DNA of 64,000 bases from Gammaproteobacteria bacterium (GTDB lineage Bacteria > Pseudomonadota > Gammaproteobacteria > Legionellales > Legionellaceae), in NCBI GenBank assembly GCA_030147635.1, contig JASBUZ010000025.1:95441-159440 (forward strand), read 5' to 3'. How positions within the stretch are numbered: position 1 is the first letter of the stretch; every line of letters begins with the position of its first letter. A program made the translations under genes and the position numbers. Under the pieces are notes generated by a model. It was given only the letters and a program-made list of their open reading frames with translations. It had not been told where the DNA came from and did not search any database. Below are positions 25,351 to 33,234 of this stretch, one piece after another.

Positions 25351-25518
25351 TTAGTCCTTAGATTCGGTGGCTGCTTCGTCACGTTTTTCGAATATTTTTT
25401 TATGTTTTGCCACTTCACGTTGTTGAGATGCACTTGGTGCATGCTTGGCATCAAAGGCACGTAAAAATTTATCGTAGGGGCTTACATAAGCTTTATCAAT
25501 ATCAGGTTCTTTGCTCAT
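25351..25518 (-). CDS. 55-residue conserved small protein (CBU_0585-like)
   Basis: The frame encodes 55 residues beginning 'MSKEPDIDKAYVSPYDKFL', with 'FDAKHAPSASQQREVAKHKK' next and an acidic end. From memory this pattern (YVSPxDKFL, FDxxH, SxSQ, KHxxIxxxRD) matches a small family named after Coxiella CBU_0585 and found in Legionellales. It has no membrane segment and unknown function. It is immediately upstream of the thioesterase gene and probably cotranscribed. Family assignment needs a profile search. Confidence 0.72.
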   Translation of the reverse strand: MSKEPDIDKAYVSPYDKFLRAFDAKHAPSASQQREVAKHKKIFEKRDEAATESKD

Positions 25519-25570
25519 AGTGTTTCTCTGTTTTAGAAGCTAGGATGTGTTGAAACCCCAACCTTACCCG

Positions 25571-25659
25571 CCTACGTGCCGCGGCTTGTCCGCGGCATCC
25601 AGTTGTGGTCTTAAATGACCTCTTTGTCTGGGTACCGCGCATAAAGCGCGGTACGTAGG
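25571..25659. repeat. Two inverted 32-bp palindromic units (REPIN-like)
   Basis: Unit 1 (25571-25602) reads on the minus strand CTGGATGCCGCGGACAAGCC and ends GCGGCACGTAGG. Unit 2 (25628-25659) reads on the plus strand CTGGGTACCGCGCATAAAGC and ends GCGGTACGTAGG. Each is a hairpin, and the two are homologous in opposite orientation around a 25-bp spacer. This is the layout of paired REP sequences. Similar units occur scattered in other Legionellales genomes, as far as I recall. The roughly 250-bp gap holds nothing else. Confidence 0.75.
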
Positions 25660-25765
25660 GAAGAAAAGAAGTGGTTTTAGGGCCCTTCAGCCAATTGCCA
25701 ACACGCCCTGGAAATTCTACCGAATTTTGGATAAAGTTTCCATTTAATTAAAAGGATTCTCTCAT

Positions 25766-26737
25766 ATGGTCAAAAAAGCAGAGCTTCACGTTCACTTGGA
25801 AGGCACCATCAGCCCGCCTTTGGCGCGTATGCTTGCCAAGAGAAATCAGCTGGATTTACCAGATGGCTTAATTTCAGAAGACAATACCAAATATTTGTTT
25901 AATGATTTTCTGCATTTTTTGAATGTCTATGACACTTTGGCCGATTTAATTTGTGTGCCACAAGATTATTATGACTTGACGCTTGATTACTTAGCGCGTA
26001 ATGCTTCAGATGACGTGATTTATATCGAAATGATGTATTCCCCTGAGCATGCAGAAAAAGTCTCGGGTATTCCGTCGAGTGAGCATGTGGCAGCATTGGA
26101 TGCAGCCATTCGTGATGCTGAAGAAAAACATGGCATTGCTGGTCGGATTTTAATGACTGGAGTGCGGCACTTTGGTGCAGATGCGGTGACCAGAGTGGCT
26201 GAAGAAGCCGTCAAATCAAACTCTCCATATATTGTAGGCTTAGGGCTTGGTGGAGATGAAGCAGGGTACCCACCTAAATTATTTGAAAAAGCCTACCGTA
26301 TCGCGGCGGAAGCAGGGCTTGGTTGCACGGTTCATACCGGTGAGTGGGTTGATGAGCATGGCATGATGGAAGCGCTCGAGTACCTGCCGATTCAGCGTGT
26401 TGGTCATGGTACGTATGCACTGCATTCGCCTGAGTTAACGGCCTTAATGAGAGAGCGGAAAATTGCGATTGAGTCATGCCCATCTAGTAATGTGTGCTTG
26501 GGGCTATTTGACAATTTAGCTGAGCATCCATTTCCTAAGTTTTTGGACGCTGGTTTGCAAGTGAGTTTAAATTCAGACGACCCGCCATTTTTTGATACTT
26601 TAGTTGGCCGAGAGTATGAGCGTGTGCAAGCCGCTTATCAGTATGACGATGCGCAAATGCGAGATATTACGTTGATGGCACTGGATGCGGCCTTTGCTGA
26701 TGATGAAACGAAGGCTCGTTTAAAGGCTCGCTGTTGA
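25766..26737 (+). CDS. Adenosine/adenine deaminase
   Basis: 323 residues of the metal-dependent adenosine deaminase family. Metal ligands lie in 'ELHVHLEGT', 'CTVHTGEW' and 'LNSDDPPFF'; the catalytic segments 'RVGHGTYAL' and 'ESCPSSNVCLG' are present. It deaminates adenosine to inosine, or possibly adenine to hypoxanthine; the SDDP motif is shared by both groups so the substrate is not settled. The start has AAAGGA upstream. Its 3' end overlaps the convergent membrane protein gene by 18 bp. Confidence 0.9.
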   Translation: MVKKAELHVHLEGTISPPLARMLAKRNQLDLPDGLISEDNTKYLFNDFLHFLNVYDTLADLICVPQDYYDLTLDYLARNASDDVIYIEMMYSPEHAEKVSGIPSSEHVAALDAAIRDAEEKHGIAGRILMTGVRHFGADAVTRVAEEAVKSNSPYIVGLGLGGDEAGYPPKLFEKAYRIAAEAGLGCTVHTGEWVDEHGMMEALEYLPIQRVGHGTYALHSPELTALMRERKIAIESCPSSNVCLGLFDNLAEHPFPKFLDAGLQVSLNSDDPPFFDTLVGREYERVQAAYQYDDAQMRDITLMALDAAFADDETKARLKARC

Positions 26738-28048
26738 TTCGTGAGTTACTGAGTGGTGTTCAGCCTGGTCTTCTGTGCGTGTGCTAAAGAAGCTGGGGCA
26801 CCACTCGAACCAGCCTTTTGGCTTTAAACTGGTTTTTAGAGTTTGAACCTCTTCACCGAGTTGGTTGAGCTTTTGATTTGTTTCTTGAAGGCTCTCGAGT
26901 ACAGCTTGCATGCTGCTTTTTTCGAGCGAAGGCTCAGGTGTTTTTTCAGCAGATGGCTCGTTATCCACAAAAGTTTCGTGTAATTCTTTTTGCACACGTT
27001 CAGCACTTTTGGTGTGAATATAGTTAAGCGTTGCTTTCTTTGTCATTTCTACCAGTGTGATGAAAACAATAGAGCCAATGACAATTGGAAAGCTTGGGGG
27101 TAAGAAGGCCCAAAGCAATACACTGAGCGAAATGAACAAAGAAGCGACCAAGTTCACCCCGACTGTTTTTGCAGTGCGGGCTTGCCTTTCTTTTTGGCGA
27201 ATATAATCAAGCTTTTCTTCGAGCGGGGCTGATACAAGTGGCTCATCGCCAATCGGTCTAAGCTGTGAGAAGTTAAAAAAGCTATTGACCACGTCAACGA
27301 GGCTTGAGGCAATGGCAAACCCTACCGCTGCAGGGGTAAACACCCCTTTGGCTGCATAGCATAAGGCATACGCAGTGAGACTGAGTGCTGAGGTTAGAGT
27401 GCCTGTTAACCACTTTTGAAAGCGCTTAAACGGCGTTCTGAACGTGTCATAAAAGGCCGCGCTGAATGCTTGTCGTGGGATAACAATTGCCGCATTATAA
27501 ATGATCATGGTGAGAGGGAAATTTCTGAGTACCGAGAAGGTGGTACTGAAAAACTTACCAACAATAGGCATTAAGCGCTGAATGAAGTCTTCCACAATCT
27601 GCATGTGACTTGGGCGAATGCTGAAATATATCGCACTAAATGCGGTTGCAACCGTAGTTAAAAACAAAGGCATGGCCCAGCTTTTCCTTGGGTTCACTTC
27701 TTGAAGGAGATAATAGAAATCTTCAAGGTGGCGATGACCATAATCCTTTTGGGAGAGAGTTTTAATCCAACCAAATAAAGTATCGGGCTCTTTAAATTCG
27801 CTTGAAACGCAAAGTAGGCGCATCAGTTTGTTGGCATTTTCTTTTGAGATATGTGCTTCTTGGTAGAGCGTTAATGCGTCTTTGCCGCCTTGTTTTTCAT
27901 CGTTACAGAGGTCTTCAAGCCTTGCGCGCAAAATACCACGACCAACCCCTAGAAGGTGGTCTTCTAGAATTTTAAAAAGGGTATCATCGAGCCGTTTTCT
28001 TTCGAGCTCTTCCTTTTTTGTAGTATTTCCTTCTGTGGCTTGAGTCAT
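26720..28048 (-). CDS. Membrane protein, paralogue A, with helical death-fold-like N-terminus
   Basis: About 442 residues, ATG with AGGTG upstream. Residues 15-115 are a soluble helical region ('LDDTLFKILEDHLLGVGRG', 'KDALTLYQEAHISKENANKL', 'EPDTLFGWIKTLSQ') whose helix pattern resembles a death-effector-type fold by eye. Four or five hydrophobic segments follow (near residues 120, 165, 230 and 315). Then comes a C-terminal coiled coil ('VLESLQETNQKLNQLGEEVQ') ending in 'KPKGWFEWCPSFF'. The next upstream gene is a full-length paralogue. No known family is named. It may remodel or sit in membranes of bacterium or host, which is speculation. Confidence 0.75.
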   Translation of the reverse strand: MTQATEGNTTKKEELERKRLDDTLFKILEDHLLGVGRGILRARLEDLCNDEKQGGKDALTLYQEAHISKENANKLMRLLCVSSEFKEPDTLFGWIKTLSQKDYGHRHLEDFYYLLQEVNPRKSWAMPLFLTTVATAFSAIYFSIRPSHMQIVEDFIQRLMPIVGKFFSTTFSVLRNFPLTMIIYNAAIVIPRQAFSAAFYDTFRTPFKRFQKWLTGTLTSALSLTAYALCYAAKGVFTPAAVGFAIASSLVDVVNSFFNFSQLRPIGDEPLVSAPLEEKLDYIRQKERQARTAKTVGVNLVASLFISLSVLLWAFLPPSFPIVIGSIVFITLVEMTKKATLNYIHTKSAERVQKELHETFVDNEPSAEKTPEPSLEKSSMQAVLESLQETNQKLNQLGEEVQTLKTSLKPKGWFEWCPSFFSTRTEDQAEHHSVTHESTASL

Positions 28049-28117
28049 CAGGTACACCTACAGCAAAACAACAGGGAATAATTGTACTAAAAATAGACAC
28101 ATAATACAACGTTTTGA

Positions 28118-29425
28118 TTATGTCAAAGAGTATGTGTTTCTCACCTGCTCTTCACGGTTGCCAGTGAAGCTGTGTGATAACCACTCGAGCCATCCCTTTG
28201 GTTTCTCAGGTTGGAGCGTTTGTTTCAAGGTTTGTACCTCCTCGGCGAGTTGTTTGATTTCCTGATTTGTTTTCTCAAGTTGTTCCAAGATAATTTGTGT
28301 ACTATCAGGTTTAGGTTGCGGCTTGGCTTCGGTGGGAGCTTTGTTTTCCACGAATTCTTCCCGAAGCTCTTTTTGTAAGCTTTCGGCGCCCTGCGTGTGG
28401 ATGTGGTTTAGCATTGCATTTTTAGTAAACCCAACCAGGTTGATAAAGATAATGCAGCTTATCATGGTGCTGAAGCTGGGTGGTAACACGCCCCAAAGAA
28501 TGACACAAATTGAGACGAGGATGGACGCTGCAAAGTTTACGCCGATGGTCTGTACTGTACGGGCTTGCCTCTCTTTTTGTCGAATATAATCAAGTTGTTC
28601 TTCGAGAGAGGCTGTCTTGTGTGGTTCACCACCAATCTGTTTGAGTTGGTAAAAGTTAAAGAGGCTGCTTAAAACGGTAATAAAGCTTGAAGTGACGAAA
28701 AAGGCAATGGCAACAGGAGTAAACACACCGCCTGCAGCGTAGCATAATCCATAGGAAACTAGGTTCATTGCTGCCGGTAAAGTGCCTGTAATCCACTTTT
28801 GGAACCTTTTTAGATTGGAGCGAAAGTTGTCGCGAAAAATTGTTTGAAACGCTTGTGCTGGGATGCACAAGACACTGTAAATGAAGAGGAGCAGAGGGAT
28901 ATTTTTTAAGACAGAGAAGGTTGCGCTAAAAAACTGGCTGATCACAGGCGTGATGCGGGCAATTAGGCGCTCAAATGCTTCCAAGTGCTCAGCTTTAGAG
29001 CCGAGAAAAATAGCCCCTATGGCGCTAAACAGGGTGGTGATAAACAAAGGAATGGCCCAGCTCTTTCTAGGTTTGACTTCTTGTAAGAGGTGGTAGAAGT
29101 CCTCTAGGTGTCTGTGCGCATAGTTTTTCTGTGAAAGTAATTTAATCCAGCCGAATAAAGTGTCAGGCTCTTTAAACTCTTCTGTAATGCGTAGGGCTCG
29201 CTTGAGTTTATTAACATTCGCTCTAGAGATATGCGCTTCATTATAGAGCGTCAGAGCATCTTTGCCGCCGACGCGTTGGTCGTTACATAAGTCTTCAAGT
29301 CTTGCGCGCAGAATACCACGTGCCACACCGTTTAAGTGATCATTTAAGATATCAAACAGGGTGTCATCAAGCCGCGTTCTATCAAGTTCTTTGAGTGTCG
29401 CACTACTACCAGACGCTTTTGTCAT
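28118..29425 (-). CDS. Membrane protein, paralogue B, with helical death-fold-like N-terminus
   Basis: 435 residues, collinear with its downstream neighbour throughout: 'RLDDTLFDILNDHLNGVARG', 'GILRARLEDLCND', 'EPDTLFGWIKLLSQK', 'LDYIRQKERQART' and the terminal 'KPKGWLEWL' are shared or nearly so. The architecture is the same: a soluble helical domain of about 110 residues, several membrane segments, then an acidic linker and coiled coil. The tandem copies have diverged most in the membrane segments and acidic tails. Promoter not identified. A duplication followed by divergence is the simplest account. Confidence 0.75.
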   Translation of the reverse strand: MTKASGSSATLKELDRTRLDDTLFDILNDHLNGVARGILRARLEDLCNDQRVGGKDALTLYNEAHISRANVNKLKRALRITEEFKEPDTLFGWIKLLSQKNYAHRHLEDFYHLLQEVKPRKSWAIPLFITTLFSAIGAIFLGSKAEHLEAFERLIARITPVISQFFSATFSVLKNIPLLLFIYSVLCIPAQAFQTIFRDNFRSNLKRFQKWITGTLPAAMNLVSYGLCYAAGGVFTPVAIAFFVTSSFITVLSSLFNFYQLKQIGGEPHKTASLEEQLDYIRQKERQARTVQTIGVNFAASILVSICVILWGVLPPSFSTMISCIIFINLVGFTKNAMLNHIHTQGAESLQKELREEFVENKAPTEAKPQPKPDSTQIILEQLEKTNQEIKQLAEEVQTLKQTLQPEKPKGWLEWLSHSFTGNREEQVRNTYSLT

Positions 29426-29505
29426 ACATCAACTTATCCAAACACCAACAACAAAGCAGGCGATCGTGTACCAAAACGACTAAAAAGACAATAGGTTGTA
29501 TGGTT

Positions 29506-29601
29506 TCAACTATCTTTTTCGCGTAGTTCAAGCCATACAGCGTTTACAATGGCAAGCGTACAAGCAAGCCCTGTACCTAAAATCCAAGAAAAATACCACA
29601 T
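29506..29601 (-). CDS. cydX: Cytochrome bd oxidase small subunit CydX
   Basis: A 31-residue single-helix protein beginning 'MWYFSWILGTGLACTLAIVN', closely matching the CydX/YbgT family (E. coli 'MWYFAWILGT'). It is preceded by an excellent AAGGAGGG ribosome site and lies 9 bp after cydB. CydX stabilises the haem centres of the CydAB oxidase in the inner membrane. The gene is easily missed because of its size. Confidence 0.93.
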   Translation of the reverse strand: MWYFSWILGTGLACTLAIVNAVWLELREKDS

Positions 29602-29610
29602 ATGCCCTCC

Positions 29611-30750
29611 TTAGTAAGCTTGGTCGTTTTGCTTAATGCTCGCCTCAGTCACTTTTCCGCGGAGCACACGATAGGTCCAAGCAGTGTAAGCGAGTATCAC
29701 AGGGAAAAAAATAACAGTTGCAATCAGCATAATGAATAGGGTTAGCTGGCTTGAAGAGCTGTCCCAAAGCAGTAGACTTTGCCCTGGATTTGATGACGAG
29801 GGCAAAATGAAAGGGAACATGCTAATACCAACGGTGCCAATGATGGCAGCAAGGCTTGCAGAGCTGAATACAAACGCGAGGCCTGCTTTAGCTTTTGCAA
29901 CAAGAGCTGCTAAAAGAGGCAGTAATAGTCCTAGACCAGGTGTCGCCATCAGCCATGGCCAAGTTTGGTAGTTGGCAAACCAAGCGTGTTGTTCGCGTAG
30001 TACTTCCTTATACAGTGGGTTTGAGGGGCCATCGTGCGCAATATCATTGGCAAGCGTATAACCCGTTTGGTAATACAGCCAACCCCCTGCTGCTACAAAA
30101 AAGAAGATGGTAAGCACTGCCGTACTTTGCGCTGCATGGCGTGCACGGTTTTGTAGGTGTCCTTCCGTTTTGGTGACGAGGAAGAAAGCACCATGCATTG
30201 CAAGCATGATGACAGAGAGCATGCCACACCAGAGCCCGAGTGGGTTTAAAAGGGCCATGAATGTGCCGGTGTAGAAAGGCCTTAAGGTGTCGTCAAAGTG
30301 AAATGGCACACCTTGTAGTACGTTACCGATGGCAATGCCAAAAATGAGTGCCGGCACGAATCCACTTAAGAACAATGCTAAATCCCACATTTTTCGCCAG
30401 GTTGGGTTGTCTATTTTAGAACGATACTTAAAGCCAACAGGACGCAAGATAAGCGCGAGTAAGGTTAAGAGCATCGCAAAATAAAACCCAGAAAAAGAAA
30501 GGGCGTACAGTGTAGGCCAGGCTGCAAAAATTGCGCCTCCACCCAGAATGAACCAAACCTGGTTACCTTCCCAGGTGGGACCAATACTATTAATCAGTAT
30601 ACGACGCTCCGTTTCTGAGCGAGTGAGAGACGGAAGCCAAATGGCAACGCCTAAATCAAAGCCATCCATAATGGCGAAACCGATGAGCAAAACACCAAGT
30701 AAGACCCACCAAAGGACACGTAAGACTTCATAATCGAGAGGGATAGGCAT
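29611..30750 (-). CDS. cydB: Cytochrome bd ubiquinol oxidase subunit II
   Basis: 379 residues, exactly the E. coli length. The start 'LRVLWWVLLGVLLIGFAIMD', 'GFDLGVAIWLPSL' and 'WEGNQVWFILGGGAIFAAWP' are diagnostic for CydB. It is a polytopic inner-membrane protein that pairs with CydA. It sits between cydA (9-bp gap) and cydX in a four-gene operon. Confidence 0.97.
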   Translation of the reverse strand: MPIPLDYEVLRVLWWVLLGVLLIGFAIMDGFDLGVAIWLPSLTRSETERRILINSIGPTWEGNQVWFILGGGAIFAAWPTLYALSFSGFYFAMLLTLLALILRPVGFKYRSKIDNPTWRKMWDLALFLSGFVPALIFGIAIGNVLQGVPFHFDDTLRPFYTGTFMALLNPLGLWCGMLSVIMLAMHGAFFLVTKTEGHLQNRARHAAQSTAVLTIFFFVAAGGWLYYQTGYTLANDIAHDGPSNPLYKEVLREQHAWFANYQTWPWLMATPGLGLLLPLLAALVAKAKAGLAFVFSSASLAAIIGTVGISMFPFILPSSSNPGQSLLLWDSSSSQLTLFIMLIATVIFFPVILAYTAWTYRVLRGKVTEASIKQNDQAY

Positions 30751-30759
30751 GGTTTGCTC

Positions 30760-32289
30760 CTAGTGTGAAGGGTTACTTGGGCCCAAGCGAATATATTTCA
30801 CCATCAAGTACACCTCAATGATGGCAAGGATTGAATAAAACACGACGAAACTCGACAGTGAAGTCAGAACTTGACCATAGCCAACCGAGGATGTTCCCAT
30901 CGCGGTCGGTAGCACGCCTTGAACGACCCAAGGTTGGCGACCATACTCAGCAACAACCCAACCTAATTCTGCGGCAACCCAGGGTAGAGGGAGTGCTGCA
31001 AAAGCAAGGCGTAAGTACCAGCGTGTTTTATGCAGTGTGTGTTTGACTGAGAGATAAAAACCGATGGCAAAGATAAAAATAAAGAAGAAGCCGCATGCCA
31101 CCATAATTCTAAATGAGAAGAAGAGTGGAGCTACACGAGGTTTTAAGTCATTGGCAGCTTGATTAATTTGCTCGTCAGTTGCATCAGATACATTATCGGT
31201 ATAGCGCTTTAAGAGCAAAGCATAGCCTAAGTCTTTTTCACGTGCTTTAAATTCAGACAATGCTTTTTTATCGTTCTTATTTTTTTGTAGCCGCTTAAGT
31301 GCATCATAAGCCACAATACCTTCTTTGATGTGCGCTTTACCTTCTTCGATGAGCTCAGAGATACCAACAAGCGGCTCATCAAGTGAGCGAGTTGCAATTA
31401 GACCAAGCGCATAAGGTAGCTTAATCGCGTAGTCAGTTTGCTTGGTTTCTTCATTGGGGATACCAAACAAGGTGAGGCTTGCAGGTGCTTTTTCAGTGTG
31501 CCACATGCCCTCCATTGCCGCGATTTTCATTTGTTGGTTGCTGTTAGCAACATAGCCACTTTCATCCCCTAACACTACGACAGAGAGTGCAGAGGCAAGA
31601 CCAAAGGCAACGGCAACGTTAATAGACCGCTTAGCCAGTGCTTCGTGGCGTCCTCGGAGCAGGAAGTAAGCACTTACAGCGAGTACAAAAACTGCGCCTG
31701 TAACATAGCCGGCACTGATGGTATGTACGAATTTTGCTTGTGCGACTGGGTTGAATAGGATGTCGCTGAAGTGGCTCACTTCCATGCGCATGGTTTCAAA
31801 GTTAAATTGTGCACCAACTGGGTTTTGCATCCAGCCATTTGCAATTAAAATCCAGAGTGCGGATAGGTTAGTCGCAAGGGCTAAAAGCCAGGTGCAAGTC
31901 AGGTGTTGGTTTTTTGAAAGCTTGTCCCAGCCAAAGAAAAACAGGCCGACAAAGGTTGCTTCTAAGAAGAAAGCCATGAGGCCTTCAATGGCAAGTGGCG
32001 CCCCAAAGACATCACCCACGTAATGAGAGTAGTAAGCCCAGTTGGTTCCAAACTGAAACTCCATGGTGAGCCCTGTTGCTACACCGAGCACAAAGTTAAT
32101 CCCGAAGAGTAGTCCCCAGTACTTGACCATGTCGCGCCAAATGGCTTTACCTGTCATGACATAGACGGTTTCCATAATGGCGATAAGTATCGAGAGCCCA
32201 AGCGTGAGAGGTACAAATAAAAAATGGTAGAGTGCAGTAAGCGCAAATTGGAGTCGAGACAAGTCGACAATTTCAGGATCTGGAATCAT
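30760..32289 (-). CDS. cydA: Cytochrome bd ubiquinol oxidase subunit I
   Basis: 509 residues. Seen are the N-terminal 'LSRLQFALTALYHFLFVPLT' with the haem b595 histidine, the 'GRQPWVVQGVLPT' signature, and a long hydrophilic Q-loop around residues 250-380 ('SELIEEGKAHIKEGIVAYDA'). That places it in the long-Q-loop group, like E. coli. It oxidises ubiquinol and reduces oxygen to water with high affinity, useful in low oxygen. GAGGTGG precedes its ATG. The start overlaps the cydP gene by 17 bp. Confidence 0.97.
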   Translation of the reverse strand: MIPDPEIVDLSRLQFALTALYHFLFVPLTLGLSILIAIMETVYVMTGKAIWRDMVKYWGLLFGINFVLGVATGLTMEFQFGTNWAYYSHYVGDVFGAPLAIEGLMAFFLEATFVGLFFFGWDKLSKNQHLTCTWLLALATNLSALWILIANGWMQNPVGAQFNFETMRMEVSHFSDILFNPVAQAKFVHTISAGYVTGAVFVLAVSAYFLLRGRHEALAKRSINVAVAFGLASALSVVVLGDESGYVANSNQQMKIAAMEGMWHTEKAPASLTLFGIPNEETKQTDYAIKLPYALGLIATRSLDEPLVGISELIEEGKAHIKEGIVAYDALKRLQKNKNDKKALSEFKAREKDLGYALLLKRYTDNVSDATDEQINQAANDLKPRVAPLFFSFRIMVACGFFFIFIFAIGFYLSVKHTLHKTRWYLRLAFAALPLPWVAAELGWVVAEYGRQPWVVQGVLPTAMGTSSVGYGQVLTSLSSFVVFYSILAIIEVYLMVKYIRLGPSNPSH

Positions 32290-32452
32290 GAGATGCCACC
32301 TCAGTTTGGGTTATATTATTTTTTCCGAGTAACCATGATGCACCCTGAACAGCCGGCCTTTCTGCGCCACGGAAACAGACGAACCAGAGCAGAACAAGCA
32401 GTAACAGCTTGATGATTAAGGTGCGTCGAATATCGCGTGCCGCAGATGACAT
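32273..32452 (-). CDS. cydP: Cytochrome oxidase putative small subunit CydP
   Basis: A 59-residue protein '[20 protein letters not shown]' with one transmembrane helix (about residues 11-28) after a positively charged N-terminus, then a polar tail. Position immediately upstream of and overlapping cydA, and the 'RR.LxxKLxxLxLLW' pattern, match the CydP family annotated beside cydAB in several proteobacteria. Its biochemical role is not well established. It is the first gene of the cydPABX operon and is divergent from rlmE with about 90 bp between starts. Confidence 0.82.
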   Translation of the reverse strand: MSSAARDIRRTLIIKLLLLVLLWFVCFRGAERPAVQGASWLLGKNNITQTEVASHDSRS

Positions 32453-32547
32453 CGTTTTGCCATGGCTGTCAAAATGGTGAACTTATTTTAACGCGGACAT
32501 CCAATGGAGTACAATGTGTTTTTAAGCGTGTTTTGAGTATGGGGCTT

Positions 32548-33168
32548 ATGCCAAGGTCGAAAAGTAGTCATAGGTGGCTTAGGGAGCACTTCAATGATGT
32601 GTATGTGAAACAAGCACAGCGTGATGGTTATCGCAGTCGAGCTGTGTATAAGCTGAAAGAGTTAGATGAAAAGAAAAAGCTGATTAAGCCTGGGATGACC
32701 GTCATTGACTTAGGAGCAGCTCCTGGCGGGTGGACCCAATATGTTGCCGAAAAGCTTGGGGGCTCCGGGCATGTAGTAGCACTTGATATTTTACCGATGG
32801 ACCCTTTGCCTGGCGTGTCTGTTATTACGGGCGACTTTCATGACGATGCTGTGCTTGATGAATTGCTGAACACAATTCCTCCGGAAGGGGTTGATCTTAT
32901 ATTATCAGACATGGCGCCTAATCTAAGTGGCAATATGGCTGTTGATATACCACGTGCCATGGCACTGACTGAGCTTGCCTTTGATTTGGTCGCTAAAGTG
33001 TTAAGACCGGGCGGATGTTTATTGATTAAAATTTTTCATGGGGAAGGGTTTGATGCGCTTTTAAAAATGGCAAGAGAAGTTTTTCAGGAGGTGAGTGTTA
33101 AAAAACCTTCGGCTTCTCGTCCAAGGTCACGTGAAACGTATTTATTGGCGAAAGGGTATAATCTGTAG
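32548..33168 (+). CDS. rlmE: 23S rRNA 2'-O-ribose U2552 methyltransferase
   Basis: About 206 residues from ATG 32548 (E. coli RlmE 209); the frame continues upstream, and an ATG at 32539 is an alternative, but the family begins at '[15 protein letters not shown]'. The SAM site '[14 protein letters not shown]' and the K-D-K-E residues ('SRAVYKLKE', 'LILSDMAPN', '[10 protein letters not shown]', 'SRPRSRETY') are intact. It methylates U2552 in the A loop of the large subunit. As usual it precedes ftsH. A TACAAT -10 element lies at 32510 with a weak -35. Confidence 0.95.
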   Translation: MPRSKSSHRWLREHFNDVYVKQAQRDGYRSRAVYKLKELDEKKKLIKPGMTVIDLGAAPGGWTQYVAEKLGGSGHVVALDILPMDPLPGVSVITGDFHDDAVLDELLNTIPPEGVDLILSDMAPNLSGNMAVDIPRAMALTELAFDLVAKVLRPGGCLLIKIFHGEGFDALLKMAREVFQEVSVKKPSASRPRSRETYLLAKGYNL

Positions 33169-33234
33169 TACATTTAGACATTAACTGATTATTTAGCTTT
33201 GGCAGTTCCACCGCGTCAAAAAGAGGTTATTATT

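Noticed and set aside
32437-32547. Longer rlmE start
   Set aside because: It would overlap the cydP start and adds residues not found in the family; it also runs through the likely promoter.
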